64,000 nucleotides of DNA from SIAJ01 sp963773845 (GCA_963773845.1 CAVZCU010000010.1:310001-374000), one strand, 5' to 3'. Numbered from the stretch's first letter, positions 1 through 10,149 are shown. Notes: generated from the letters alone by a model not told the origin. Numbers and translations: made by a program.

Positions 1-1020
1 CGGTCGCCGTTGAAGTACATGCCCGGCCAGTGGCCGATCATGATCGCCGGCTCGCCGGTCTTGATCACCTCCACGAGACGCCCGCCTTTGCCGTCGGCTG
101 TGATGAATTTGTCCACCGAACCGGGCGTCAGCCCATCCCAGCCGCCGAACCAGTCGCCGGCACAGGCGATGATCGACACCACGCACTCCGCCTTGTCGCC
201 ATCGATCCCGGCGGCGAATTCGACGCGCGGAGCGACGCTCTGCTCGATCGGTGAACACATGGCGGAAGTAGTGCGGAATCTCCGCCTTGAATACGTCGCG
301 CAAGGCCTGGAATGTGCCACGAGCGAGAGCATCGCGGTTCTGGTTGCCGAACCCGCCGGGCGTCGTGAGCCCCTCGCAGACGAGGCCGACGTTCTTCTGG
401 ATCTTGAGAGCGTAGGCCATGTACTCGGCCAGTTCGTCGGCGGATTTCTTCTGGCTGAAGCCCCAGTTCTCCATGTGATCGGGATCGCGCTGATCATAGG
501 CCCGGCCGGTCTTGGTGTTGATCGCCCAGGTGTGCGTGATCATCTCCGGGTGGATGTCCCAGTTGGGCATCATGAACTCGCGTACGAGCTTGACGCTGGC
601 GATCAGTTCCTTCTTCGACCAGCCCGGCATGTCGCGGTCAATCCAGCCGACGCATGCGGGATATGGAATGCACGAGTATTTACCTTTAATCCCTCGTTCG
701 CCGCACCACTCGCCGAACTCGCGGACGAACGAATCGGGGATCTCCCGCGGCAGTTTCTTCCAGTCCTGCAAGTACTTGTCCGGAAATACCTCAGCGAAGT
801 GCGGGATGCAAAAGTGCGCGAGGTTCACCAAGCACGTCGAATCATCGATGATGAGGCTCACCGGAACCCGGCCCCGCGGGTTGAGCACGGTGACGCCATC
901 CGCCTGCTTGGGCCGCTCGCCCTTGAATTGGGCGAATGCGGGAATGTTGGCGAAAGCGGTGCCAGCGAGCGTCATGGCGGAAGAGCGAAGGAAATCGCGG
1001 CGGGTGAATGGAACATTCAT
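1..1020 (-). CDS. Tat-exported protein of unknown function (partial, one frameshift)
   Basis: Exported protein whose C-terminal part lies beyond the left edge. The start is ATG at 1020. Residues 1-30 form a twin-arginine signal (TRRDFLRSS, then a hydrophobic stretch ending in AFA), so the protein is probably exported folded. The mature part begins with PVSLIIDDST, a strand followed by two acidic residues that faintly recalls NodB-type deacetylase barrels; that likeness is too weak to assign an enzyme. The reading is clean from 1020 to about 255 and then resumes in another frame (EQSVAPRVEFAAGIDGDK) to the edge, which fits one extra base near 250. The gene stands alone, and a long palindrome separates it from acs. 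I recognise the type from planctomycete genomes only as a hypothetical protein. Confidence 0.7.
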   Translation of the reverse strand, partial: MNVPFTRRDFLRSSAMTLAGTAFANIPAFAQFKGERPKQADGVTVLNPRGRVPVSLIIDDSTCLVNLAHFCIPHFAEVFPDKYLQDWKKLPREIPDSFVREFGEWCGERGIKGKYSCIPYPACVGWIDRDMPGWSKKELIASVKLVREFMMPNWDIHPEMITHTWAINTKTGRAYDQRDPDHMENWGFSQKKSADELAEYMAYALKIQKNVGLVCEGLTTPGGFGNQNRDALARGTFQALRDVFKAEIPHYFRHVFTDRAERRSARRIRRRDRWRQGGVRGVDHRLCRRLVRRLGWADARFGGQIHHSRRQRRASRGGDQDRRAGDHDRPLAGHVLQRRP

Positions 1021-1040
1021 CTCAAAATCCCCGGAATTCG

Positions 1041-1108
1041 ACCACGGATTAGTCGGATGAACACGGATAAATTAGTTCTTATCCGTGTTCATCCGAGTAA
1101 TCAGTGGT
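1041..1108. repeat. Inverted repeat, 30-bp arms, between acs and the exported protein
   Basis: The arms 1041-1070 and 1079-1108 are near-perfect reverse complements with an 8-base loop. It sits between the 3' end of acs and the 5' end of the next gene on the same strand. It may act as a transcription terminator or be a dispersed palindromic repeat; there is no clean T-run. Confidence 0.8.
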
Positions 1109-1116
1109 TCATTGTC

Positions 1117-3067
1117 TTACTCCTCTTCCTCTCGCAGCTTCGCCAGCACGCTGTAATCTTCAAGCGTCGTCGTGTCCTGCGTTGTCGCTCGGCCCGCAGC
1201 AATGTCACGGAGCAGGCGGCGCATGATTTTCCCGGAGCGCGTCTTCGGCAGCGCTGCCGTGAAGCGAATGTCGTCTGGACGGGCCAGAGCGCCGATTTCC
1301 TTGGTCACGTGGTCGCGCAATTGCTTTTTCAATTCCTCCGTGCCCTCGATGCCGCCCTTCAAACTCACGAATGCCGCGATCCCTTCTCCCTTGATATCAT
1401 CTGGTCGACCCACGACTGCCGCCTCGGCCACTTTCGGATGACCAACCAGAGCGCTTTCGACTTCCATCGTGCTTAGTCGGTGGCCGGAGACGTTGAGCAC
1501 GTCGTCGACACGGCCCATGACCCAGAAGTAGCCGTCCTGGTCGCAGCGAGCGCCGTCGGCGGTGAAATAGCTGCCGGGAATCTGGCTCCAGTACTGCTGT
1601 TTATAACGCTCGTCGTCGTTGAGAATCGTTCGCAGCATTGATGGCCAGGGATGCCGAATGACGAGGAAGCCGCCCTCGTTGGCGCCGACTGGGTAGCCCT
1701 GCTTGTCAACCACCTCAGCGACAATGCCGGGGAATGGCCTGGTCGCACTGCCGGGCTTGGTGGCAATCGCGCCGGGCAACGGAGTAATCATGATGGCCCC
1801 GGTTTCCGTTTGCCACCACGTATCGACGATTGGGCAGCGGCCGCCGCCGATCACTTCGTGGTACCAGATCCACGCTTCCGGATTGATCGGCTCGCCGACC
1901 GTGCCGAGCAAGCGCAATGAGGAAAGATCCCGACCTTTCGGCCACTGATTGCCCCATTTCACGAACGCGCGGATCGCCGTCGGAGCGGTATAGAAGACGT
2001 TGACGCCGTATTTCTCGATGACTGCCCAGAACCGGTCCTGCTTCGGGTAGTCGGGGGCCCCCTCGTACATCACCGTCGTTGTGCCATTGGCAAGCGGGCC
2101 GTAGACGATGTAGCTATGCCCGGTCACCCAGCCGACATCGGCGGTACACCAGAAAATGTCTTCTTCCTTAATGTCGAAAACCCACTCGTGCGTGAGTGCG
2201 CATCCCAGCATATACCCGCCCGGTCGAGTGCACGATTCCCTTCGGCTTGCCGGTCGAACCCGATGTATAGAGCACATAGAGGGGGTGTTCACTGTCGAGC
2301 GGTTCGGCGGGACAATTCGGCGAGGCGTCGGCCATCATCTCATGCCACCAGACGTCGCGGCCGGGCTTCATGTCGACGACTTGATTGCAGCGATTGAAGA
2401 CAACGCACTTCTCGACGGTCGGCGATTTGGCCAGTGCCGCATCGACGTTGGCCTTGAGCGGCACGACCTTGCCACGGCGCCAACCGCCGTCGGCTGTGAT
2501 CACCATCTTCGATTTCGCGTCGTTGTTGCGATCGGCGACGGCCTCGGCCGAGAAGCCGCCGAAGACGACCGAATGCGTCGCCCCGATGCGAGCACACGCG
2601 AGCATCGCGATCGCCGCCTCCGGGATCATCGGCATGTAAATGGTGACCCGATCGCCTTTGCGGATGCCCAATTTCTTGAGCACGTTGGCAAACTTGCAAG
2701 TTTCGCGATGAAGTTGGTGAAACGTGAGAACGCGCGAATCACCCGGCTCGCCTTCCCAAATCAGAGCGGCCTTGTTCTTGCGTGGCCCATCCAAATGCCG
2801 ATCGAGGCAGTTGTAGCAGGCATTCGTCGTACCGCCGATGAACCACTTGGCGTGCGGCGGTTTCCATTCGAGGACGCGATGCCACTTTTGAAACCAATGC
2901 AGCTTGCGCTCCGCTTGCTCGGCCCAGAAGCCTTCCGGATCGTCCTTGCCGCGCTGCCAAAGATGCTCGTACTGCGTTTCAGAGCGAATGTGAGCCCGAG
3001 AGGAAAACTCGGCAGGCGGTGCGAAGCGGCGCGATTCTTTGAGAACACTTTCGATGGGAGAGGACAT
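1117..3067 (-). CDS. acs: Acetyl-CoA synthetase (one frameshift)
   Basis: AMP-forming acetate:CoA ligase that activates acetate to acetyl-CoA through acetyl-AMP in the cytoplasm. ATG at 3067 is preceded by AGGAG. The N-terminal part (2168-3067) carries the adenylate-binding P-loop TSGSTGKPKG. The C-terminal part (1117 to about 2222) carries WCTADVGWVTGHSY, the TWWQTETG motif, the hinge region GRVDDVLNVSGHR and the acetylatable lysine in PKTRSGKIMRR. The two parts are in different frames and join inside HSTG/GYML near 2221, where removing one C restores the usual HSTGGYML. Total length is about 650 residues, normal for the family. The completeness of both halves argues for a sequencing error rather than a pseudogene. 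Confidence 0.95.
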
Positions 3068-3157
3068 GGCAGCTCCTGAAACCTATGGCGGGTAGGGTCA
3101 GGATAAAGAGCACCGGCGCGAGATGCAACTGTCCGCGGGAAACCGTCATGCGGATGC

Positions 3158-3419
3158 CTAATCCGTAGACGGCTCCGAGACATGAAAGACAAGCACGTGA
3201 GTCGCCTCGGCGTTAAGTCGGAACCAAATCGTGAGGGGGCCGCGCACGACGACTCGAACAAACGGCACGCGCGATTCACCAACTTCGAGAGGATCTCGAC
3301 CAAGGTCGCGTTCAAGACTCAACTTCACTGACGATGACTTCGCAAATCTCCGGAGTAGCGGCGACGTATACGTCCGCCAACAAGTCGCGAGCTGGTTCAT
3401 CCCAATCGACGGGGATCAT
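3158..3419 (-). CDS. RelE/ParE-like toxin candidate (one frameshift)
   Basis: Small protein of about 86 residues reading MIPVDWDEPARDLLADVYVA at its start and LERDLGRDPLEVGESR further on, ending HVLVFHVSEPSTD. The pattern (W-x-A-x-x-x-L-A-x-x-Y near the start, a DPLxVGESR loop, a final strand pair) resembles small RelE/ParE-fold proteins common in planctomycetes. The ATG at 3419 overlaps the stop of the upstream gene as ATGA, so the two are probably translationally coupled. The frame changes near 3315, where one extra T produces a premature TGA. The identification as a toxin rests on pattern and gene order only; no catalytic residue can be confirmed. Confidence 0.6.
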
Positions 3420-3655
3420 TTTAGGCTCCGGAGGTGGTCCAATACCTCCTCGGTCGTGTACGTTTTTGCGTCAGGCGACAATCGCCGCATGACCTCTTCC
3501 GGTGGCAAATCAAGCCCTGGAATCAAAAAGAACGAAAGATCGGGAGATGGCACAAACTTGCCCAGAAGCCGTCCCTTGTCGTCGCGTAATTCCGTTTCGG
3601 TCAATGCTCCCAACAGTTTGTCGCGAAGTTCGGCGTCGACAGTAATCTGACTCAT
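3416..3655 (-). CDS. Antitoxin-like small protein
   Basis: 79-residue acidic protein beginning MSQITVDAELRDKLLGAL. Its layout (a short strand, then a helix ending in a GRLLGKFVPSPD-type turn) is shared by small planctomycete proteins found just upstream of RelE-like genes. It probably binds and neutralises the product of the overlapping downstream gene and represses the pair's promoter, but the sequence shows no DNA-binding motif that I can name. Its stop overlaps the next start (ATGA). Confidence 0.6.
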   Translation of the reverse strand: MSQITVDAELRDKLLGALTETELRDDKGRLLGKFVPSPDLSFFLIPGLDLPPEEVMRRLSPDAKTYTTEEVLDHLRSLK

Positions 3656-3710
3656 TCTTGCACTCCTACTAGTTTCGTGAATTGTATCACGACAGCGGGA
3701 GACTCGAAAT

Positions 3711-3787
3711 AGGCGAGCGTAGCCGCGTAAGCGGCACGATGTTGACTCTCCGATATCATCGTGCCGCTTACGCGGCTACGCTCGCCT
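3711..3787. repeat. Perfect 30-bp inverted repeat downstream of pirin
   Basis: The arms 3711-3740 and 3758-3787 are exact reverse complements with a 17-base spacer. It lies 5 bases past the pirin stop and before the antitoxin promoter region. It belongs to the set of long intergenic palindromes in this window and may serve as a terminator for the pirin gene. Confidence 0.85.
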
Positions 3788-3792
3788 TATCA

Positions 3793-4491
3793 CTACGCCA
3801 AGTCGAACAGCACCGTCTCCCCTTCATCAACGCCGACCAATTCCAGCGCTGATTCATCCTCAACCGCCGCTCCGTCGCCGGTCTTGAGTAGCTTCCCATT
3901 CAGCTTCACCGAACCCGTTGCCACCTGCACCCAGGCTGCTCGACCCGGAGCAAGTGTGTGCGTCACGGTCTGCCCCGGCGCCAGGGCCCCCGCGTAGACG
4001 CTCGCATCCTGGTGAAAGCTCACCGAACCATCGCGACCATCCTGGCTCGCAACCAACTTCAATTGCCCCTGGCGATCGGATGCCGGGAAACTCGTTTGCG
4101 CATAGCCCGGCTTCAGGCCGCGCTTCTCCGGGAAGATCCAGATTTGCAACAAATGCACCGGCTCGGTTTTCGATGCATTGAATTCGCTGTGCAGGATGCC
4201 CGCACCCGCCGTCATGCGCTGCACGTCGCCGGCACGAATCACCGAGCCAGTACCGAGGCTATCCTTGTGCTCCAGATTGCCGGACAGCACCCAGGTGATA
4301 ATCTCCATGTCCCGGTGCGGGTGCGTCGGAAATCCGCCGCCGCCCGCAACCCAGTCGTCGTTGATGACCCTTAGGGAATGAAATCCCATCTGGTCGTAGT
4401 CTTGATAGTCGCCAAACGAAAATGTGTGCCAGCTATCGAGCCAACCAAAGTCGGTATGTCCGCGTTCGCCGGCCGGTCGAATCGTAATCAT
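3793..4491 (-). CDS. Pirin family protein (YhhW-like, possible quercetinase)
   Basis: Bicupin of about 232 residues. The N-terminal cupin carries FPTHPHRDMEIITWVLSG and later GAGILHSEFN, which hold the His-His-His-Glu metal site of pirins. The C-terminal cupin is the shorter, metal-free half. Bacterial YhhW-type pirins have quercetin 2,3-dioxygenase activity in vitro; the role in the cell is usually redox sensing or unknown. I start at ATG 4491 because it is preceded by AAAGGGG; an upstream in-frame ATG at 4509 would add six residues without a better site. It stands alone and diverges from the repeat protein at 4735. Confidence 0.9.
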   Translation of the reverse strand: MITIRPAGERGHTDFGWLDSWHTFSFGDYQDYDQMGFHSLRVINDDWVAGGGGFPTHPHRDMEIITWVLSGNLEHKDSLGTGSVIRAGDVQRMTAGAGILHSEFNASKTEPVHLLQIWIFPEKRGLKPGYAQTSFPASDRQGQLKLVASQDGRDGSVSFHQDASVYAGALAPGQTVTHTLAPGRAAWVQVATGSVKLNGKLLKTGDGAAVEDESALELVGVDEGETVLFDLA

Positions 4492-4734
4492 GTAAATCCC
4501 CTTTCGCACAGTGAGATGTCAGACAGGCGAAAAGAGATTCATCGTGCAAGCGCTTGAACATTTGTCCCGAGTCGTAGATCGCTTGATCGGAAAACAGTTC
4601 GGACCGGAACGCCGTTTGCCAGCGTTGTCCCCCGGCTTCTCGGTTTCTCATTGTTGCTGGTGCTCCCGGCGCCGAACGGCGACGGTCCCGGAGTGTGTTT
4701 GGTTATTTCTCGCGCCCGCCGCTTGAGGTGTCGA

Positions 4735-7700
4735 ATGACGAAGCTAGCCCGCGGGAACTTTCCCGCCCGCAGGCGACACGGTCGCTGCGCGTTCCGCCCC
4801 CGCTTGCAACTGCTCGAAGATCGGACCGTCCCCAACAGCGGGGTTGGTTTCGTCGATTCCGGCACCTCGACCTGGCATTTGCGATCGACTGCGTCGCCGG
4901 GCGACTTCGATGTGGGCACCTTCCAACAGGGTGCGGAAGGCACGGTGCCGATTGTCGGTGACTGGAACGGAGACGGCATCGATGACACCGGTACTTTTGA
5001 CCGCGACACCGCCACCTGGTCGCTCCACTATGGCCTCTCGGCTGGCGCCGCCGACGCCGGCGTGTTCCAGTTCGGCAGGCCCGACTCAATTCCCGTGGTC
5101 GGCGACTGGAACGGCGACGGCCGCGACGACATCGGCACGTTCTTCAAAGGGACGTGGTCCCTTCGCTACGGCGCTTCGCCCGGTCCGGCTAATGCCGGGA
5201 CCTTCAACTTCGGCGACAAGAATGGCGTCCCGGTGGCCGGCGACTGGGATGGCGACGGCAGGGACGGGATCGGTACGTTCACCAAATCCAAGCTAACCTG
5301 GATTCTCCGCCAAACTGCCGACGCTGGCCCGGCCAGTGCCACCTTCACGTTCGGCGTCAAAGGGGCCGACCCGGTCGTGGGCGACTGGAATGGAGATGGG
5401 ATCGACGGGATCGGCGTTTTCCACCGCGACACGGCCACCTGGTCGTTGCGGCAGACGGCGACGGCTGGCACCGCCGATGTCGGCACATTTGTGCTCGGCA
5501 ACAACCAGAGCGACCCGATCGTTGGCGACTTTACGAACCCGACCGCCAGCGTTGACCCGCTCCTGGCGCTTTCGCTCCCGCCGCTTGACGTCAATCTGCT
5601 CGGCCTGCAAGTGACCTCCAGCCCGATTACCGCGACCGTGAGTGCCGAAGCGGGCGACGGAAAGCTGGTGGGCAATTTGCTGAGCACCGTCCCCAACGTC
5701 GTCAACGTCGACCAGATCAACGCGTCCCTCAACAGCGTGCTGACCACGGTCGTTAACCTACTCAATTCCCACGACCTCACGCTGGCCGGCGTCCTGAATG
5801 GGCCGTTCACGCATCCGGACCCCAGCCTGCCAGCCAGCGCGCAAGTGCTCGAACTATTCGTGGCCCCGGTTCACGTCGACCTCCTCGGCGCCCGCGTCGA
5901 CACCAGCCCGATCCGCCTGGCCATCACCGCCCATCAGGGCGAGGGCCTGGTCCTCGGCAATATCCTCACGTACCTGACTCACCTGTTCGGCCCGGATGAC
6001 CAGCTCAACCTCGACACGATCAACACCAAACTCGAAAAGCTCCTCTCGGATATCCAGGCCCAGATCCCGGGCATCCCCCCCGCCGACGCCCCGCCGCCGG
6101 TGTTGACCGACAACCAGTTCCTGGCGCTGACCGTGCCGGCCTTGAACGTGAACCTGCTCGGGCTCATGCTCAAGACCGATCCGATCACGGTCGATGGCTC
6201 CGCCACCCGAGGCGACGGCCTCTTGCTCGGCAATGTGCTGAACGCGGTCTTCGACACGCTCGACGCCACGCCCGAACAACTGACCCGCCTGAACGACAAC
6301 ATCAACGACGTCCTGGCCCAGCTCGTCGGCTTCCTGAATTCGGCCACGCTGACGCTCCCTCCGGATGCCGTGAACGGACTCTCGGACGCTCTCAAGCAGC
6401 TCAGCCTGCCCGACCTGATCTCCGCCACGCCGGGCCAGACTGCCGGCATTCTCGATCTCGTGATCGCGTCGCCGGACAACACGCCCGTAAAGGTCGATCT
6501 TCTTGGCCTGAACGTTACATCGACGAACGTCAACGCCCAACTATCTGCCCAGACCGGCGATGGCTTGGTTCTCGGCAATTTGCTGTACAACCTCGCCAAT
6601 CTGGTCAACCCCGGCGGCCCGGCTTCGCTCATCTCGCTGCTTACCCAGCTCGGCTCGGGCACGACCAGCAATCTCTTCGACGTGGTCAATGACCTGTCGC
6701 CAACCATTACGTCGACCGACGTGTTGACGCTCACGCTGCCGCCGCTCGACATCGATTTGCTCGGCGTGGAATTGCAGACGGATGCCCCGATCACCATTAC
6801 CGTGAATGCCCAGGAAGGCGAAGGCCTCCTGCTCGGCAACATCCTTACCCCGCTGTCGATGCTGCTCAACACTCAGGGCGTTGGAAATGCCCTGAACGCG
6901 GTGATTGGCACGGTGGCGACATTGCTCAACGAGAACGATCTGGTCGTCTCTGGAGTGCAAGACGGACCATTCAGCAGTCCCGACCCGGCTCTGCCGGCCT
7001 CCACACCGGTCCTCGATCTCTCGGTCGCCCCCGTCCATCTTGACTTGCTCGGGGCGGTCGCGGATACGAGTGCGATCCATCTCAAGGTCACGGCCCACCA
7101 GGGGACCGACCTCGTCCTTGGCAATCTGCTGACGAAGCTGACTTATCTATTCGGTCCGAACGACCAACTCGATCTGGCGACGATCAACGACAAGCTGGAA
7201 CAACTCCTGACCGACGTCCGCACGCAAATCCCGGACATCCCGCCGGCCGATTCGCCTCCGCCCGTGCTGGGGCCGGGTCAATTCCTGGCACTCACTGTGC
7301 CGGCCTTGAACGTGAACTTGCTCGGTTTGATGCTTACGAGCGATCCGATCACCGTAAACGCGACGGCTCAAACCGGCGACGGGATGCTGCTGGGCAACTT
7401 GCTCAACGCCGTGTTCAATGCTCTGGACGCCACGCCGGAAGAGCGGAGCCGATTCAACAAGGACGTCAACGACATTCTGGCGGTCGTGGTCGGCGTGCTG
7501 AATGCCGCCCGGCTGGAGGTCCCCCCGGATGTGCTGCTCACGCTGCCGCCTGCCATCCAAACCCTCGCGGCGCCCTTATTGATCTCGCCGACGCCCGGAG
7601 CGACAGCCTCGATCCTGAACCTGGTTATCACCGCACCGGATGGGACTACCACGCCGGTGGACGTCAACCTCCTCGGCCTCCTGGTGACGACGAGCAACAT

Positions 7701-7824
7701 CCGCGTCGATCTGTCGGCACAGACCGGCGACGGACTAATTCTTGGCAACCTGCTGTACAATCTGGCCCATCTGCTGGACCCCGGGAGCGAGTTGCTCACG
7801 CTCCTTGGGGACCTGGGGCTATGA
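4735..7824 (+). CDS. Giant surface protein: FG-GAP-like repeats plus eight LLG/GNLL modules
   Basis: 1029-residue protein. ATG at 4735 has GAGG ten bases upstream. Residues 1-30 are Arg-rich and end in LQLLEDRTVP, the planctomycete N-terminal signature of large cell-surface proteins; there is no classical hydrophobic signal peptide. Residues of about 27-270 hold six repeats with GDWNGDGIDD-type loops, matching the calcium-binding turn of FG-GAP/VCBS blades. Residues of about 274-661 and 661-1029 are two tandem copies of a four-module block; each module has the core VDLLGLxVTSxPI followed by GDGLLLGNLL. The second half is leucine-rich and probably beta-structured. The function is unknown; adhesion or cell-wall architecture is a guess. 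No frameshift is seen. A kelch gene converges on it 70 bases downstream. Confidence 0.85.
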   Translation: MTKLARGNFPARRRHGRCAFRPRLQLLEDRTVPNSGVGFVDSGTSTWHLRSTASPGDFDVGTFQQGAEGTVPIVGDWNGDGIDDTGTFDRDTATWSLHYGLSAGAADAGVFQFGRPDSIPVVGDWNGDGRDDIGTFFKGTWSLRYGASPGPANAGTFNFGDKNGVPVAGDWDGDGRDGIGTFTKSKLTWILRQTADAGPASATFTFGVKGADPVVGDWNGDGIDGIGVFHRDTATWSLRQTATAGTADVGTFVLGNNQSDPIVGDFTNPTASVDPLLALSLPPLDVNLLGLQVTSSPITATVSAEAGDGKLVGNLLSTVPNVVNVDQINASLNSVLTTVVNLLNSHDLTLAGVLNGPFTHPDPSLPASAQVLELFVAPVHVDLLGARVDTSPIRLAITAHQGEGLVLGNILTYLTHLFGPDDQLNLDTINTKLEKLLSDIQAQIPGIPPADAPPPVLTDNQFLALTVPALNVNLLGLMLKTDPITVDGSATRGDGLLLGNVLNAVFDTLDATPEQLTRLNDNINDVLAQLVGFLNSATLTLPPDAVNGLSDALKQLSLPDLISATPGQTAGILDLVIASPDNTPVKVDLLGLNVTSTNVNAQLSAQTGDGLVLGNLLYNLANLVNPGGPASLISLLTQLGSGTTSNLFDVVNDLSPTITSTDVLTLTLPPLDIDLLGVELQTDAPITITVNAQEGEGLLLGNILTPLSMLLNTQGVGNALNAVIGTVATLLNENDLVVSGVQDGPFSSPDPALPASTPVLDLSVAPVHLDLLGAVADTSAIHLKVTAHQGTDLVLGNLLTKLTYLFGPNDQLDLATINDKLEQLLTDVRTQIPDIPPADSPPPVLGPGQFLALTVPALNVNLLGLMLTSDPITVNATAQTGDGMLLGNLLNAVFNALDATPEERSRFNKDVNDILAVVVGVLNAARLEVPPDVLLTLPPAIQTLAAPLLISPTPGATASILNLVITAPDGTTTPVDVNLLGLLVTTSNIRVDLSAQTGDGLILGNLLYNLAHLLDPGSELLTLLGDLGL

Positions 7825-7893
7825 CCACCCGCATCTCAATGTGTGTAAAGGCGCGACGGCAGATGGAGGATTGTTATCGAATCGGCGACCGGG

Positions 7894-8862
7894 TCACTTT
7901 TTCGCTTCCATCGCCTCGACCGACGCCAATAAGCCGGTCGGCGAAGATCCGCCCAAAATGATCAGCATTCCATCCGGTCTGCTCACCATCCGAGCGACGA
8001 AGCGCTTGGTCTTGAATTGTCCGACCTCGGCCCAACCGTCCGCCTTTTCACTCAAGCGGTAGATTTTGCCGTCGACTGGGGTCAAGTAGACGTGTCCGTT
8101 GGCAATTGCCGTCGCGGGGGTGAAACCGTTGCCATCCTCGCCCGGAATGAGCGGCCCCTCGCTCCACGTGCCGGCCTTCGTGTCATACACATCGACGGTC
8201 CGTACCATCTTGCCTGCATCGCTGAGTCCACCGATCACGTAGACTTTGCCGTCAAGGGCGGCAATCGCCAGCGCTCGTCGCTTGAACGGCTGCTCGATTT
8301 TTTCCCACTTCGCGCCAGGCTTCGACAAATCGAGCCGCCAGCCGTGGGCGTACCATTCCGGCTTGCCATCTTTTCCATTCAAACGCCAGCCGCCGAATAC
8401 GTAGATGTGATCGCCTGAGACGATGGCGTCGTGCGAGGAGCGTGGCTCAGGCAACGGTTCGATGTCGGTCCACTTGTGTGATTCGACATCATAGGCGGCA
8501 CACGTCGATTGCGACCGCGTATCGGTCTTTTCGCTTTTGGAGTTCTGCGGTTGCATCCCGCCAACGCGATAGATCTTGCCATTGTGTTCGACGAGAGCCA
8601 GGCCCTGGAGCTTCGGGCCGCCGGTCAGTTCTTCCCACTTGCCGGCCTTTTGCAGATTCAGGCGGCAGAATTCGCCGCGTGTCGTCTCGGTCGAGTAGTT
8701 GTGCGCTTTGCCGGAATGGCCACCGTAGACGTAGACATAATCGCCCACGACGACAGCGCCGAAGCTCGACATCGGGACTGGCAGGTCCGGATACATCGGC
8801 GGGCCGGCAAAACTCGAAGCGGTGACAGACACGGCGAGAAGCCCGGTGAGAGTGCGAAGCAT
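7894..8862 (-). CDS. Secreted kelch-repeat protein
   Basis: 322-residue protein. I start at ATG 8862 because MLRTLTGLLAVSVTASSFA gives a clean signal peptide cut near SFAG-PP; the reading frame is open further upstream but that part looks non-coding. The mature protein holds about six kelch-type blades, visible as repeated YVYGG, IYRVGG, IYVFGG, VYVIGG and LIILGG strands spaced about 50 residues apart, with conserved W positions between them. This predicts a beta-propeller, probably a binding scaffold in the periplasm or outside. No catalytic site is evident. It converges on the giant repeat protein. Confidence 0.8.
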   Translation of the reverse strand: MLRTLTGLLAVSVTASSFAGPPMYPDLPVPMSSFGAVVVGDYVYVYGGHSGKAHNYSTETTRGEFCRLNLQKAGKWEELTGGPKLQGLALVEHNGKIYRVGGMQPQNSKSEKTDTRSQSTCAAYDVESHKWTDIEPLPEPRSSHDAIVSGDHIYVFGGWRLNGKDGKPEWYAHGWRLDLSKPGAKWEKIEQPFKRRALAIAALDGKVYVIGGLSDAGKMVRTVDVYDTKAGTWSEGPLIPGEDGNGFTPATAIANGHVYLTPVDGKIYRLSEKADGWAEVGQFKTKRFVARMVSRPDGMLIILGGSSPTGLLASVEAMEAKK

Positions 8863-9094
8863 GGAGCGGTATCCCGCGAAGAGTGAGCGGAGTCCGTGCT
8901 GGTATTGTGGCAGGCGGACGGAAAGGGACCAGAGGGCGGGAGACAGGAGACGGGAGACAGGGGTCAGAGGTGAGACCAATAAGCCCCATGAGTCCTATCG
9001 GTCGTATAGGTCCTATTCCTTTTTGACGACGAGCAGCGCGCCAACTAGCATTTGCGCCCGGTGAAACGATTGATTCGGCCGATAGGATGACGAT

Positions 9095-10095
9095 ATGACT
9101 CCCGGCTACCCCATCGTTCGTCCCCGTCGCTTGCGAGCCAACCCGCTCGTCCGCGACATGGTCCGCGAAACGACTCTCGACGTCCGCGACTTCATCCTGC
9201 CGCTCTTCGTTCGACCCGGAAAAAACATCCGCCAGGAAATCTCGTCGATGCCGGGCAATGCGCAGCTCAGCGTCGATCGCCTGATCGACGAAGTCGGCGC
9301 AGCCAAGGAACTCGGCATCCGGGCGTTCATTCTGTTCGGCATTCCCGACTTCGAAGGATGCGACCGGCTCGAGCGCTCTGCACGACGAGGGCATCGTGCA
9401 ACAAGCGTTGCGGGCGTTGCGTTCGACGTTCAAGAACGAGATCGTTCTGCTCACCGACGAGTGCTTCTGCGAATACACCGATCACGGGCACTGCGGCCCG
9501 CTGTGCGAAGTGAATGGCCGCGTCGATGTCGATAACGACGCGACACTGCCGCTACTTGGCCGAGCAATGTGTCAGCCACGTGCGAGCCGGGGCGGACATG
9601 GTCGCGCCGAGTGGCATGATGGATGGCATGGTGAAGGCGATTCGTGCCGGCCTCGACGCCGCGGGATTCGCGCATGTGCCGATCATGAGCTATGCGGCCA
9701 AGTACGCGAGCGGCTTTTACGGCCCGTTCCGCGAGGCGGCCGAGTCGCCGCCGCAGTTCGGCGACCGTGGCGGCTACCAGATGGACCCGGCCAACGGCGA
9801 CGAGGCCGAACGCGAAGTCGAACTCGACCTCGCCGAAGGGGCGGACATCATCATGGTCAAGCCGGCCCTCAGCTACATGGACATCATCCGCCGGGTCAAG
9901 GAACGCTTCCAGGTCCCGGTGGCCGCGTACAACGTCAGCGGCGAATTCGCGATGGTCAAAGCGGCCGCCAAGAATGGCTGGATCGACGAACGGCGCGTGG
10001 CACTGGAGATTCTGACGAGCATCAAGCGCGCCGGGGCGGATTTGATTTTGACGTATCACGCCCGCGACGCCGCAAAATGGCTGCGGAGTGGATGA
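9095..10095 (+). CDS. hemB: Porphobilinogen synthase (two frameshifts)
   Basis: 5-aminolevulinate dehydratase, which condenses two ALA into porphobilinogen for haem and other tetrapyrroles. In order: RPRRLRANPLVRDMVRET at the N-terminus, the zinc-site segment DECFCEYTDHGHCG with three Cys, the first active lysine in MSYAAKYASGFYGPFR, the substrate-binding VAAYNVSGEFAMVKAA and a C-terminal ILTYHA. The frame changes near 9351 (one extra G before KDATGSSALHDEG) and near 9553 (one extra C between NDATL and RYLAEQ). With both corrected the protein is about 333 residues, normal length. Such breaks in an essential gene point to sequence error. A terminator-bounded RNA candidate follows. Confidence 0.95.
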
Positions 10096-10149
10096 ATCAC
10101 CGCGTGCATCGGCGTAATTGCCCACCGCTCCTAAATCGCTTTCTTGTCG

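Noticed and set aside
10..1476. Long plus-strand open frame over the first exported gene and the end of acs
   Set aside because: It is antisense to two genes with clear family motifs and has an unlikely composition; GC-rich DNA gives many such shadows.
7286..7300. A GG-N10-GC match to the sigma-54 consensus
   Set aside because: It lies deep inside the coding sequence of the giant repeat protein with no transcript to serve.
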